From WTGA01 sp965231865 (lineage in GTDB: Bacteria; Pseudomonadota; Gammaproteobacteria; Arenicellales; Poriferihabitantaceae), in the NCBI GenBank assembly GCA_965231865.1, contig CBDDOJ010000001.1, positions 124,001-188,000 of the forward strand: DNA of 64,000 bases, given 5' to 3'. The notes under the pieces are model-generated. The model was not told where the DNA came from. It did not search any database and worked only from the letters and a program-made list of their open reading frames with translations. Position 1 is the first letter of the stretch, and each line of letters starts with the position of its first letter. The translations under genes were made by a program, and so were the position numbers. Below, piece by piece: positions 45,922 through 55,334 of the stretch.

Positions 45922-46650
45922 TCAGGTTGTCTCAAGCCCGCTCAGAGCCTGGCGAACCGCAACAGCGACATCGGCCGCATTTGGAGTATCGGAATGCACG
46001 CAAATGGTTTCGGCATTCACGGGTAGAACTTTACCGTTGATACTGGTCAGGGTACCCTGCTGGATGGCCTGGACAGAACGCGCTGCAGCGATGGCCGGGT
46101 CGACCGCATCGTGTTCACGAGTGATGATCAGCGCACCTTCATCAGAATAGTCGAGATCTGCAAAGAATTCTGCTATGAAACCGACTCCACGGCGCGTGTA
46201 AACTTCCTCATGCAATGTACCCGACAACCCCATGACCCTGACCCCGTATATCGCCGCAACATCCACCACGGCTTCGGCAATATGCTCCTGACGAGCAGCC
46301 ATTCCATACAGGGCACCATGAGGTTTTATGTGATTCAGTTCACTGCCCGCTTTCAATAGGAAAGCCGTTAACGCACCCACCTGGTAAAGGATGATGTTGC
46401 GCATTTCGTCGCGATTGATCTTCATCTCGCGACGGCCAAACCCCTGCAAGTCGGGCAGCGATACATGAGCGCCCACCTTCACACCGTGTTCTTTGGCCAG
46501 CGCGACGGTACCCTCCATGTGGTTGGGGTCCGAGCCATGAAAACCACACGCCACATTGGCCTGGGTGATGTGAGGCATGATCGCTGCATCATTGCCAAAA
46601 CTATACAAGCCAAAACTTTCGCCCATATCACAATTTATATCGACAGGCAT
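45922..46650 (-). CDS. pxpA: PxpA/LamB-YcsF family protein
   Basis: 242 residues. DINCDMGESFGLYSFGND is the family signature; later VACGFHGSDPNHMEGTVALAKEHGVKVGAHVSLPDLQGFGRREM and HIKPHGALYGMA supply metal/substrate contacts. PxpA is the core subunit of ATP-dependent 5-oxoprolinase. AAGGAAGG before the ATG is a strong ribosome-binding site. The gene stands between an ABC importer and the biotin-type genes, so the imported compound could be its substrate. Confidence 0.92.
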   Translation of the reverse strand: MPVDINCDMGESFGLYSFGNDAAIMPHITQANVACGFHGSDPNHMEGTVALAKEHGVKVGAHVSLPDLQGFGRREMKINRDEMRNIILYQVGALTAFLLKAGSELNHIKPHGALYGMAARQEHIAEAVVDVAAIYGVRVMGLSGTLHEEVYTRRGVGFIAEFFADLDYSDEGALIITREHDAVDPAIAAARSVQAIQQGTLTSINGKVLPVNAETICVHSDTPNAADVAVAVRQALSGLETT

Positions 46651-46666
46651 AACTTACCTTCCTTCT

Positions 46667-47695
46667 TCAGTCTTTGATATCTGCCACAAAGCGCAGTCGA
46701 AACTGGTCGGCCACCACCGCCAGAATAAGAAGCATTCCCAGAACAACCATCTGCAAATAGCTCTCGATTCGTGCAAGGTTCATACCATTTTGAATGAGCC
46801 CGATGAAAAGCGCACCCAACACCACGTTTTCAATACGTCCAATCCCACCGCGCAGAGACACTCCAGCGATCACGCAGGCCGCAATACTCTCCAGTGGCAT
46901 CGAAGCACCGATATTGGCCTCGCCCGTATCAAGTCGTGCAGTTAACAGCATCCCCGCCACCGCCGCCAACGCTGCACAAAGCACATAGGTCACAAAGAGC
47001 GTTGTGCGGACATTGATCCCTGACAAGCTCGCTGCCTTGGCATTGCCGCCAACAGCATAAAAATAGCGACCGAAACGTGTTCGGTAAAGCAGGACCGATA
47101 ATCCCACCAACAAGATCGCGGCAACCCAGACCGGCACAGGGACACCCAGCCAACTACCAAAGCCGAACAGGTCACCAAATTCCACTGGCATCCCATACAC
47201 GGGGACGCCTCCGGTCAGATAAAGTGCGACGCCAAACCCTACGGAGGCCATGCCAAGCGACATCATAAAGGGGGAGACACCCGCAAAAGCAATGCCGATC
47301 GCATTGACGACACCGACCATCGTTCCCGCGATCACTCCGGCCAGAAACCCGAGGCTGATCGCAATTATCACGGCATCCGGCATGGCCGCATAAACGGAAG
47401 CCATCACCATGGCACCGACCACTGAGGAAAGAGCCAGAATGGTGCCAACCGAAAGGTCGAACCCGCCAGTCAGAAGTGCGAGCATCTGCCCCAGGGATAC
47501 AATCGTCAGATAGACAGACTGGCGTAACACGTTCATCAGGTTGCGCCCCGTCAGGAAATTCTCCGATATGACCGCAAAGACGACGACAGTAATCACGACC
47601 AGGAACGGCAATATACCCAGCCGCACGAATAGCTTTTTGAGGTTGTTGCCAATACTGCTGGCAACGGATGCCTGGACCAAATCTTTTTCGGCCAT
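46667..47695 (-). CDS. ABC transporter permease (RbsC/branched sugar type)
   Basis: 342 residues with about eight to ten membrane segments. The run LTGGFDLSVGTILALSSVVGAMV is the RbsC-family signature, together with FAGVSPFMMSLGMASV. It forms the membrane channel for the ATPase and binding protein encoded just upstream. The start is at the last base of the ATPase gene (47695), the usual coupling. Confidence 0.92.
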   Translation of the reverse strand: MAEKDLVQASVASSIGNNLKKLFVRLGILPFLVVITVVVFAVISENFLTGRNLMNVLRQSVYLTIVSLGQMLALLTGGFDLSVGTILALSSVVGAMVMASVYAAMPDAVIIAISLGFLAGVIAGTMVGVVNAIGIAFAGVSPFMMSLGMASVGFGVALYLTGGVPVYGMPVEFGDLFGFGSWLGVPVPVWVAAILLVGLSVLLYRTRFGRYFYAVGGNAKAASLSGINVRTTLFVTYVLCAALAAVAGMLLTARLDTGEANIGASMPLESIAACVIAGVSLRGGIGRIENVVLGALFIGLIQNGMNLARIESYLQMVVLGMLLILAVVADQFRLRFVADIKD

Positions 47696-49200
47696 CAGGC
47701 GGCGTCCATCTCAAAGAAGTGAGCAAGCACGGCCTCTTCGCTGAGTTCCTCCCGTGAAAGTTCCACCTGAACCCGCCCGCGATGGAAAACATACACTCTC
47801 GTCGACAGATTCAGGATTTCCGGAAGTTCTGAAGACACGATGACCACCGTCGTTCCTGCCTCGGCAAGATCCACGATGAATCGATAGATGGCCGCCCGGG
47901 TTCCGACATCGACCCCTACTGTGGGTTCATCGAACACGATCAGGTCGAGTTGACGGGTCAGGCTTCGAGCCAGCATGACCTTCTGCTGATTTCCACCTGA
48001 GAAATGATCTACCATGCGCTCCGGCCGATTTGGAGACAGATTCAATTGCCGCGCAAGTTTGTCAATCATGGACTTCTCTGCGCCACAGTCCAAAAATAAT
48101 CCACGGCGAAATGGGGTTGCATCCAAAGCCGCCAACGACATGTTCTCACGGGCCGGGCGCATCATCATCAGTCCTTCGTCCTTCCGGTCAGCGGGCAAAT
48201 ATAGAAAGCCGCGTCGAATCGCACTGGCCGTACTTTGGCCCGTCACGTCTTCGCCGTGATAAAATATGCGTCCTTGAGAAACAGGCAGATATCCAAATGC
48301 CGCCCGCATCACTTCGGACTTGCCGGACCCCACAAGACCGGCCAGCCCAACGATCTCTCCTCGACGCACGGACAACGACACATCAAGGACCTGACCCTGT
48401 GTTGTGGTCACATGCTCAAGAGTTAGCACATCATCGTCAGCCGGTTTTGGTACAAATTTGGGGAATATCGCACCAACTTCGCGGCCGGTCATGAGTCGTA
48501 CTAACTTTTCGTCATCAGCCTCTGCCACCGGTAAGGTGGCCACATAACGGCCATCCCTCAAGACAGTAATTCGATCCCCTATCTGACGGATCTCACCCAT
48601 ACGGTGGGTAATGTAGATGATCCCCACATCGCGTGCAGTCAATTCCCGGATCAGAACAAAAAGTTTTTCGGTTTCGTAATCTGTCAAGCTCGCTGTCGGT
48701 TCATCAAGAATTAGCACCGTCAACTCGTCTCGAAACGCTTTGGCAATTTCGACCATCTGCTGTTCGGCGCGGGTAAGACGGTCCACCCGCTGGTTCGGAG
48801 GCAGATCAAAGCCAAGTTCTTCCAGTAATCTCAGGGCTTCTCGACGCATGCTTCCCTTATCGAGGAAGAGGCGGCGAGTGTGTTCGGCACCCAGAAACAG
48901 GTTTTCCTCCACCGTCATTTGGGGGATCAGGGAAAACTCCTGGAACACGGCCGAGATGCCGCGCCGCCTCGCATCATTCACCGATACGAGGGTTATATCG
49001 TCGCCCTTCATCTGCACAGTCCCCGCAGTGGGCCGATTTGCACCCGAAAGGATCGAAATCAGCGTCGACTTGCCGGCCCCATTCTCTCCGAACAGCACAT
49101 GCACCTCCCCGGGGCGGAGATCAAAATCCACCGCATCAAGAGCACACACGCTCGGGTAATTCTTGGTCAGCGACCTGACGGAGAGAAGCGAGGCTGGCAT
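47695..49200 (-). CDS. ABC transporter ATP-binding protein, duplicated (RbsA/MglA type)
   Basis: 501 residues with two ABC domains. The first has LFGENGAGKSTLISILSG (Walker A), LTRAEQQMVEIAKAF (signature degenerate) and LILDEPTASL (Walker B). The second has GLAGLVGSGKSEVMR, HFSGGNQQKVMLARSL and LIVFDEPTVGVDVGTR. This layout is that of monosaccharide/autoinducer-2 importers. It sits between the binding protein and permease genes. Confidence 0.95.
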   Translation of the reverse strand: MPASLLSVRSLTKNYPSVCALDAVDFDLRPGEVHVLFGENGAGKSTLISILSGANRPTAGTVQMKGDDITLVSVNDARRRGISAVFQEFSLIPQMTVEENLFLGAEHTRRLFLDKGSMRREALRLLEELGFDLPPNQRVDRLTRAEQQMVEIAKAFRDELTVLILDEPTASLTDYETEKLFVLIRELTARDVGIIYITHRMGEIRQIGDRITVLRDGRYVATLPVAEADDEKLVRLMTGREVGAIFPKFVPKPADDDVLTLEHVTTTQGQVLDVSLSVRRGEIVGLAGLVGSGKSEVMRAAFGYLPVSQGRIFYHGEDVTGQSTASAIRRGFLYLPADRKDEGLMMMRPARENMSLAALDATPFRRGLFLDCGAEKSMIDKLARQLNLSPNRPERMVDHFSGGNQQKVMLARSLTRQLDLIVFDEPTVGVDVGTRAAIYRFIVDLAEAGTTVVIVSSELPEILNLSTRVYVFHRGRVQVELSREELSEEAVLAHFFEMDAA

Positions 49201-49213
49201 TGTCTCGTCTCAA

Positions 49214-50293
49214 TCACTCCACGAGAAAAACCGGACGGAAACCGTCAGGAGCAAGCGTCGAGGTTGGATCGAACTCTCCGTGATTGTCCGCCGTGACAAC
49301 ATAGAGGGCGGGACCGACATGTTCCTCATAGTCTTGACCTTCAAGGATACGCACAGCCTGGTCGATAGCGACCCGCCCCTGGATCACAGGCGAATCTGTG
49401 GGCGCAGCGAGTATCTGACCGCGTCGGATGCCCTGATCTACACCGGGGGTAAAATAATAGGAAATCACTTTCACCTGGTCGGACAAGCCGCGTGCACGAA
49501 GAATCGGAATGGCCGCCTCTGCCGTTACCGCGGTACCGACCACATAGTCCAGATCGGGATAGGTTTCAAGCGCATCCTCGACGAGAGCCGACTGTGCTTC
49601 CTTCCCTGTGTCACCGTATTTTGTTTCGACAACCTCTGCAGCACTTCCCTCAACGCCTGCAAGGAAACCAGTGTTTCCTGCTTCAACCCAACCGGCGCCA
49701 GCAGGCCCAGGGAACCAGGCAACCTTTACCGACTCGCCACCTGCAGGATGTTGTTCGGCAAGAAATTCTCCAGCCATCCCTCCCATCTCGCCAAACGAAA
49801 CGAGCGATTTGGCAGAAAGCTCCGGTGAGGACATACCATTGATAATATCTATCACCGGAGTCCCTTTTGATCGGATTTCGCCGACAAGATTATTCAATCC
49901 ATCATATGAGATCGCACCGATAACCACCGCATCTGCCCCAGCGGACACGCAATCCTCAATCTGGTTGATCTGGGTGCTGAGTTCCGTGTACCCACCAGCT
50001 TCAACAAGCTGCATGCGTACACCAATGCGTTCGGCCTCCGAGGCCACGCCATAATTTACCGCAAGCCAATAAGCATCCTTCATATGTGGAAAAGAAACAC
50101 AGATGGACCAAGGCTGTTTAGCCTGTTCAAGCGGAACATAATCGATTGAGGTGCGTGGGCTCATCATGTCGAAAGGCGGATTCCAGCTTTCAACTGAATA
50201 GGGATACCAAGCGTCCTCGGCCTGAGCAAGGTTACCCGAAAGCGCCAGCACAAGCGCCGAAATTGCAATTTTATAAGTCAAACGAATATTCAT
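49214..50293 (-). CDS. TorT-like periplasmic substrate-binding protein
   Basis: 359 residues with a Sec signal peptide (cleavage after AQA near residue 25). The segment PWSICVSFPHMKDAYWLAVNYG and the preceding WNPPFDMMSPR, VPLEQAKQP match TorT, the periplasmic TMAO-binding protein of the TorTSR sensor; here no TorS/TorR is nearby, and an ABC ATPase and permease follow instead. The protein is therefore the likely binding component of the importer, for an unknown small polar ligand. It has a good GGAGAT ribosome-binding site. Confidence 0.88.
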   Translation of the reverse strand: MNIRLTYKIAISALVLALSGNLAQAEDAWYPYSVESWNPPFDMMSPRTSIDYVPLEQAKQPWSICVSFPHMKDAYWLAVNYGVASEAERIGVRMQLVEAGGYTELSTQINQIEDCVSAGADAVVIGAISYDGLNNLVGEIRSKGTPVIDIINGMSSPELSAKSLVSFGEMGGMAGEFLAEQHPAGGESVKVAWFPGPAGAGWVEAGNTGFLAGVEGSAAEVVETKYGDTGKEAQSALVEDALETYPDLDYVVGTAVTAEAAIPILRARGLSDQVKVISYYFTPGVDQGIRRGQILAAPTDSPVIQGRVAIDQAVRILEGQDYEEHVGPALYVVTADNHGEFDPTSTLAPDGFRPVFLVE

Positions 50294-50684
50294 TGGATAT
50301 CTCCACTTTTAATATTTGAGAGTGTCAGAAATCAATCCGCAACCCCCCTCAGTTCCAGATTAATCTTAAGCTTGTTGAAACCAAGTGTTGAACACATTTT
50401 CCCATACATTACAGGAAGAACACAATTAACAATTCTAGTTTTGTTAGTGAAAAATAGGGTTGTCCGCTTTTGCCCTTCATACGACGACGGGCACTACACG
50501 GCGGCCTGTCCGATTCGGACATCGAAACAGCTATCACGATCAATGAAAACCCGCTTGTAAAAGTCTGATACTTTCACAGTCTCGTACGCCATAGCCATCC
50601 TGCAGGTGGTCTATGGCATCGTTTCATGTCGGCAGGACCACGAAAATCCGATCACATTCTGCTCTGAGATGCCGCACCTATTCT
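50294..50684. other. Intergenic region upstream of the importer operon
   Basis: 391 bp, with the promoter of the ABC/Pxp operon expected on the minus strand close to 50293. The rest holds no clear gene. AT-rich near 50370-50460. I see no array or hairpin of note. Confidence 0.45.
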
Positions 50685-51791
50685 TCAATTCAGCAACGCA
50701 AATCGATCCTTCCACCCTTTGATGTGGAGGTCCCAGTCCGAACTGCATGGAATTTCCTTGGAGTCTTCCGAAATGAGTTTTTCCCGCCGGGCTTTTTGCA
50801 GACTGTCACGACTTTTTTTATCAAACTCTTTAGCGGTTTTTTCCTGTTCCTCGGTAAACACCACCCGGTCGAATTCCACGTTTTTGAACTTGGCATCGGT
50901 AAGGTCGGCACCGGTAAAATCGGCATTCGATATCTTGACGCCCTCGAACCGGGCTCCGGCAAGCATGGCATTCTGTAAGCAGACATTCTTCAGTACTGTG
51001 CGCGGCTTTTCGCCATTCCGGTCGCTTTCGCAATCGAAACGCGCCCCCTCCAGATACGCTCCGGTGAAGTCAACCTCTTCAATTTTGGCTCCCCAGAATT
51101 TAACACCGTTCATCTCTGCCAAGGAAAAATCGGATTGATATAATTTAACGCATTTCTTATTCTTCACTGTACAACGGAATTTCGCGTTAGGGCTGAATTG
51201 TGCGTTCGTAAAATCCGAATTCTTGATATCAATGCCGCGCAGCCTGAGAAGATTACCTTCCAGAAACTTCGCACCTCCTGACACGATGGAGTTGTAAATC
51301 CTAGCTTCAGACAGGTCTGCGGCAGTGAAATTTGCTTCGCGCAAGTCTGTATACTTGAATTTAGCATTACGAAGTGATGCCCCAGTAAAATCCACCTTCT
51401 TCATCTGTGTGCAGAGAGGAATTTTCGGGTCTCCGTCTTTCCAGCCTTTGATCTTGTCGTCAGCCTGATCGCTACAGCGAAATTCGACCTTGTTCATATT
51501 GACCCTTTGCCAACCTGCATCATCGAATTCCGCCATGTAAAATATCGTGCCCGGAACGACGATGTCAGTCATGGGAAAATTCTCCTGGTGCATCCACTTT
51601 AAGTTATTGTGGATGAACGGCGAAGTTATATCCGGTTTTTCTTGGGCGACAAGATTCGCGAGTGCAGTGTTGAGTTGTAATCGCCGCTGTTTTTGCTGAT
51701 TTTGGAACTCACAATAGGTGACTACAAATCCAACAACGATGCTTACAACTCCAATAACTCCAGTGACGAAATTGATTGTCTTTATGTTCAT
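50685..51791 (-). CDS. Membrane-anchored pentapeptide-repeat protein
   Basis: 368 residues. One membrane segment at about residues 8-28 is followed by a linker and, from about residue 75, by pentapeptide repeats of the A(D/N)LXX kind (TGASLRNAKFKYTDLREAN, FTGADLTDAKFKNVEF), forming a right-handed beta-helix. The C terminus is charged. Similar proteins have been linked to gyrase protection and to membrane effectors in defence, but nothing here decides. The start codon lies in a 19-bp tandem duplication. It is 295 bp downstream of the ATPase gene of the three-gene cassette, on the same strand. Confidence 0.85.
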   Translation of the reverse strand: MNIKTINFVTGVIGVVSIVVGFVVTYCEFQNQQKQRRLQLNTALANLVAQEKPDITSPFIHNNLKWMHQENFPMTDIVVPGTIFYMAEFDDAGWQRVNMNKVEFRCSDQADDKIKGWKDGDPKIPLCTQMKKVDFTGASLRNAKFKYTDLREANFTAADLSEARIYNSIVSGGAKFLEGNLLRLRGIDIKNSDFTNAQFSPNAKFRCTVKNKKCVKLYQSDFSLAEMNGVKFWGAKIEEVDFTGAYLEGARFDCESDRNGEKPRTVLKNVCLQNAMLAGARFEGVKISNADFTGADLTDAKFKNVEFDRVVFTEEQEKTAKEFDKKSRDSLQKARREKLISEDSKEIPCSSDWDLHIKGWKDRFALLN

Positions 51792-51808
51792 TGATTGTCT
51801 TTATGTTC
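51771..51808. repeat. Two tandem copies of a 19-bp unit across a start codon
   Basis: ATTGATTGTCTTTATGTTC occurs at 51771-51789 and again at 51790-51808. On the minus strand this duplicates the first codons of the pentapeptide-repeat gene in front of its ATG (51791). The duplicated part is out of frame and meets a TGA. Confidence 0.9.
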
Positions 51809-52086
51809 TTCGGCGACAAACCCAGGACAGGCTGATCACAGGCGTGTTCTCTGGATTTGCGATCAATCATCTTATCCTTTCTCAAGAGTTTGTATGTGTT
51901 TCAATATTCGGGTTCAACTGTATTCCAAATATTTCACACCCTTCTACGGCGCACTACCAACTTGGGTGAGGCTACCGAAATAGCGGTTCAAACCACTGCA
52001 CCACCTGCCGGAACTGTGGTCAGGCGTTTTTTCTGGATTGTCTCTTTTTTTGTCGAATGCCATGTTTGCACTGGGACATACTTGGC
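51792..52086. other. Gap between pentapeptide gene and ATPase gene
   Basis: 295 bp of AT-rich sequence including the second copy of the 19-bp duplication. I see no gene or terminator in it that I trust. Confidence 0.4.
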
Positions 52087-53211
52087 TTACAAGCTACTAT
52101 TCGAACCTTCATCCCTTTCCGAGATGACCTTTTCGGCTAATATAAATAATTCATGTAAAAATTCCCGTTGTCGGACACCATCATCCCCATGCCGATCTGA
52201 AAGTTTGTGCAATTTTCCGTAACATAACTCAATTTGTTTCTTGCTTAAAATTTCTGAATCTCCAGCAGTTCCAGACTGGGATTGCTTTGCTGATTGACGC
52301 GCTGTCTCCAAATAAAATCCCGCTAACTCTGAAGCGTCCTGAATATCCCTTAACAAATGCAACTGTATACGATTCTGTAGCCTACCTCTCAGTGCGGGTA
52401 ATGCGGCAGAATACCGCATCAATGCATCTGGGGTTACAGCAATCATCAGAAAAAGCCCCTTGGGGAGAGCATCAATAATCGCTCGGATGGAAGAGAGGTA
52501 TCGTACTACAGCTCGGGGCCCCAATACCCCGTCTTGCTTTTCCAACTCATCCAAGAGTAAAAATATACCATTTAGAATTCCAGCAGTAGCGCTAACCTCA
52601 AATATGTCTCGTAGAGCAGCTGTCTTTGCTTCAACAGTATCCAATCGGAATTGTACGCCAAGAGTCTCTTTGTGAATTTTCAACAATCGAAGACCGAATA
52701 GCCATTCCATCATCACATCTTCAATGTCTTCCTCTGCAGTAGCGAGATGATGAAGTGCTGTCTGAACATCTTGACTACGAGCACACTCGATTAGAGCTGG
52801 GTTTTCAGTAATTTTCTCACCCAATTTCCTGAGGTGCACAGAACCAAGTTCTTCAAAAAGGCGGCGGATTGTGCCGTCAAAAGTATTCTCTGGGTCAGCA
52901 AGATATCGAACAACGTAGTATCCAGGAAGGTCCTTGGCAACGGTTGCAATTTCTCTTTCAAAATGATTCAGAAAATTAGTTTTTCCAACACCCTGCGTCC
53001 CCTCAACCACTACTGCTTGTGATCTATTATCTCTAATAAATGCAGCAATTTGGGTTTCAGCCGAATTATCAGCTTCACCAAATGGAAAATGTGGGTTGTC
53101 CGAAGTTTGGTTGGCTGATGGAAAAGGGTTTGACGCTACACCATACCTAGAAAACAGAACATTGCCTGTACTATCGTCAAAAATAGCTTGAATTTTGTCT
53201 CTAAGGCTCAT
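52087..53211 (-). CDS. P-loop AAA-type ATPase, third gene of a three-gene cassette
   Basis: 374 residues. The start YGVASNPFPSANQ resembles the ORC/ExeA-type ATPase lead-in. Walker A is VEGTQGVGKTNFLNHFE (about residues 68-84), Walker B LLLDELEKQD (about 218-227), sensor region LFLMIAVTPDALMRYS, with arginines in ALRGRLQNRIQL. This layout is like the ATP-binding proteins in BREX-type and related defence loci. It overlaps the upstream PIN-like gene by four bases (53208-53211), so they are coupled. It may act as a switch or motor that controls the nuclease. Confidence 0.85.
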   Translation of the reverse strand: MSLRDKIQAIFDDSTGNVLFSRYGVASNPFPSANQTSDNPHFPFGEADNSAETQIAAFIRDNRSQAVVVEGTQGVGKTNFLNHFEREIATVAKDLPGYYVVRYLADPENTFDGTIRRLFEELGSVHLRKLGEKITENPALIECARSQDVQTALHHLATAEEDIEDVMMEWLFGLRLLKIHKETLGVQFRLDTVEAKTAALRDIFEVSATAGILNGIFLLLDELEKQDGVLGPRAVVRYLSSIRAIIDALPKGLFLMIAVTPDALMRYSAALPALRGRLQNRIQLHLLRDIQDASELAGFYLETARQSAKQSQSGTAGDSEILSKKQIELCYGKLHKLSDRHGDDGVRQREFLHELFILAEKVISERDEGSNSSL

Positions 53212-55334
53212 GGCTGTGCATCTAGGATACGAAGGCTCACACTGGCTTTTCCAGGTATCAGAAAATCGCCCCGATACAAATGAATTTTTTCGACTTGTGG
53301 CATTCCAGAGCCCACCTTGAGAACATGCAGCACATGGTCGTCATTTCTTATCTGGGTAGTCGACCCTTCGGTAGACCGACGAATAAGTTTCTTTTCGCTA
53401 GCTAAATTTAGTCCACGTCGAGCACTAACTGGATGAATTCCATCCTTTCGGATCAAAGATTCCAGCCACGCCCCAGCAGAGACAAGGTTACTACCAGTTT
53501 CCAATTCTGTGAAGCGCATGCGTGCTAAGATAGCAAACTGATCGATTTCCATGATAGTTGCAGTCGAATAAATTCCTTCACCACGCACTTCCGCACAGAT
53601 TTGTCCAATTTCACCAAGTATTCGATAGGCGTTAATACCTCGTCCAAAATAGGCTTTATCTAAAACCTCACCGAACCCAAGTTGGCCTACTCTACGTACA
53701 AAAACATTGTAAGAAGGCGCCGCCAATAAACATTGGTGAACTTCTTCTGTTCGTTCATTCCGTAATGCTCCGGATAATGTTGCTATTCCAGTCTCTACCT
53801 TCCAGAATCCATTAGCTACCTGTATCAGGCCAGCTGACATAAGGAAACGTCTGTATTCGTCCGTACCTTTTTTACCCTTTGCTCCAAGTACCTTGATAAC
53901 ATCTTCTACGCTCAGTCCCTGGGTGTCATCTAAAGCACATATCAATCGAAACAATCGATTTACATCAAAGCGTGAGAATGCAACTCTATTATTTTGTTTT
54001 ACCGAATCACGGCGGTCTTTTGTATATATTTTTTGGTTGACATCAACAGAAGTTTCATTAGTTAAATTTGTTTTCTCTACCGACTTGTATTCTCCACCAT
54101 GTGGGGATTTTTCCGAACTTTCCTTTTTGATTTTTTGCGGAGATGGGGCTCGATTTGAAGCAGGTAATACTGTAGAGCACCACAAAAGATCATCTAAAGA
54201 ATGATACGGAGACCACGACATATCTTTGCCTAATGCACAAACGGTAAGGCTACAGTTGCCTTTCTCATTTTCAATCTTTACCTCTCCAAACGCCGTAGCA
54301 AACTCCCAAAGAACTGTGGATAAGGGAATGCTTAGTGTTCTTCCTGTAAAGGGATGCAATGTGCGCCCTGAGAGTCGACTCCCAAAGAATTTTTCAGCTT
54401 TAGTTGCGTTGAAGTAGAGTGGGGCTATGCCCTCTGCTAAAGCCATCCGAGCTAGACCTTGATCCCCTGTTAACAACCTCACTTCATGCGTTGGGCCAGT
54501 TTGGGCTTGATGGTGTCTCGCAGCTTCCAAGATCAAGCGATCTACGTATGTGCCTATTGGCCTGCTAAGATTTAATCCAACTACATCACCATCGTTATCT
54601 GGAGCAAATGCTTCTCGAAGAGGGTCGCCAAGAAGGAATGTTCGTTCGACTTCTGAGTCCGTCTGAAGCTCAAGGCGTAACAATGCCCGCTGTCCCCCTT
54701 GACTCTTAAGGTGATCGTTTACCTCACGTTTGCGTTTATTCGGATTATCCGTCTTTTTTGACCGACGGATAGATAAATACGATTCTGCAGCATTTGTGAT
54801 CTCCATGTTGACGATTGCTGGGACTTTCACTCGGCCCGCGGGATGAAGAAATTTTGCCACAAAGTCAAGTCCGCCCTGCAGCACTCCAGATGTATCTACG
54901 ACAACGGTTGTGGGGCGCCTGTATGGCATTTCTTCCAGGGCAGCAGGATCAAAAGTTGGCCAAATAAAACCAATGCGCACTACAATTGAAGCAATATTGG
55001 CCAAAACGGTATCAAGCTGAATTGTCGAATTATTCTCCCCTTTCTTATTGCCAAGAGCCGTTGATAGTTGTGTATTGGCATCGTCAATTTTGGGTGTGCA
55101 CCATTCGTACGCCCCTAATCTAAGCAACCCAGCAATTTCTGATTCATCCGCTGATGCATCAGGAATTGACGCTAGTCTGATTTCTCCCAGTGGGAATCTG
55201 GCATCCTCAGCGAAAGCCCCTTCATCTTGACAGGAGATCAATAAGAAGTTGTCATGTTCAGACAAGCCAAGATTTATAACCTTGGCGAGGTCCTTTTCCG
55301 CTTCGTCTGGAGATTTAAGTGTAAATTCATTCAT
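53208..55334 (-). CDS. PIN-like nuclease with winged-helix C terminus, second gene of the cassette
   Basis: 708 residues. A PIN-like domain covers about 140-335: TTVVVDTSGVLQGGLDF supplies the first aspartate, AIVNMEITNAA the glutamate, and VRLLTGDQGLARMALAEG the later aspartate with its typical GDxxL motif. The region around 395-460 is a charged linker, followed by winged-helix-like segments (LSVEDVIKVLGAKGKKG, HPVSARRGLNLASEKKLI). PIN nucleases cut RNA, some DNA. It overlaps both neighbouring genes by four bases. Combined with an ATPase this suggests triggered nucleic-acid cleavage, an inference. Confidence 0.8.
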   Translation of the reverse strand: MNEFTLKSPDEAEKDLAKVINLGLSEHDNFLLISCQDEGAFAEDARFPLGEIRLASIPDASADESEIAGLLRLGAYEWCTPKIDDANTQLSTALGNKKGENNSTIQLDTVLANIASIVVRIGFIWPTFDPAALEEMPYRRPTTVVVDTSGVLQGGLDFVAKFLHPAGRVKVPAIVNMEITNAAESYLSIRRSKKTDNPNKRKREVNDHLKSQGGQRALLRLELQTDSEVERTFLLGDPLREAFAPDNDGDVVGLNLSRPIGTYVDRLILEAARHHQAQTGPTHEVRLLTGDQGLARMALAEGIAPLYFNATKAEKFFGSRLSGRTLHPFTGRTLSIPLSTVLWEFATAFGEVKIENEKGNCSLTVCALGKDMSWSPYHSLDDLLWCSTVLPASNRAPSPQKIKKESSEKSPHGGEYKSVEKTNLTNETSVDVNQKIYTKDRRDSVKQNNRVAFSRFDVNRLFRLICALDDTQGLSVEDVIKVLGAKGKKGTDEYRRFLMSAGLIQVANGFWKVETGIATLSGALRNERTEEVHQCLLAAPSYNVFVRRVGQLGFGEVLDKAYFGRGINAYRILGEIGQICAEVRGEGIYSTATIMEIDQFAILARMRFTELETGSNLVSAGAWLESLIRKDGIHPVSARRGLNLASEKKLIRRSTEGSTTQIRNDDHVLHVLKVGSGMPQVEKIHLYRGDFLIPGKASVSLRILDAQP

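Noticed and set aside
49214..50293. Member of a TorTSR trimethylamine N-oxide sensor
   Set aside because: No torS, torR or torCAD genes are nearby; ABC ATPase and permease genes follow directly.
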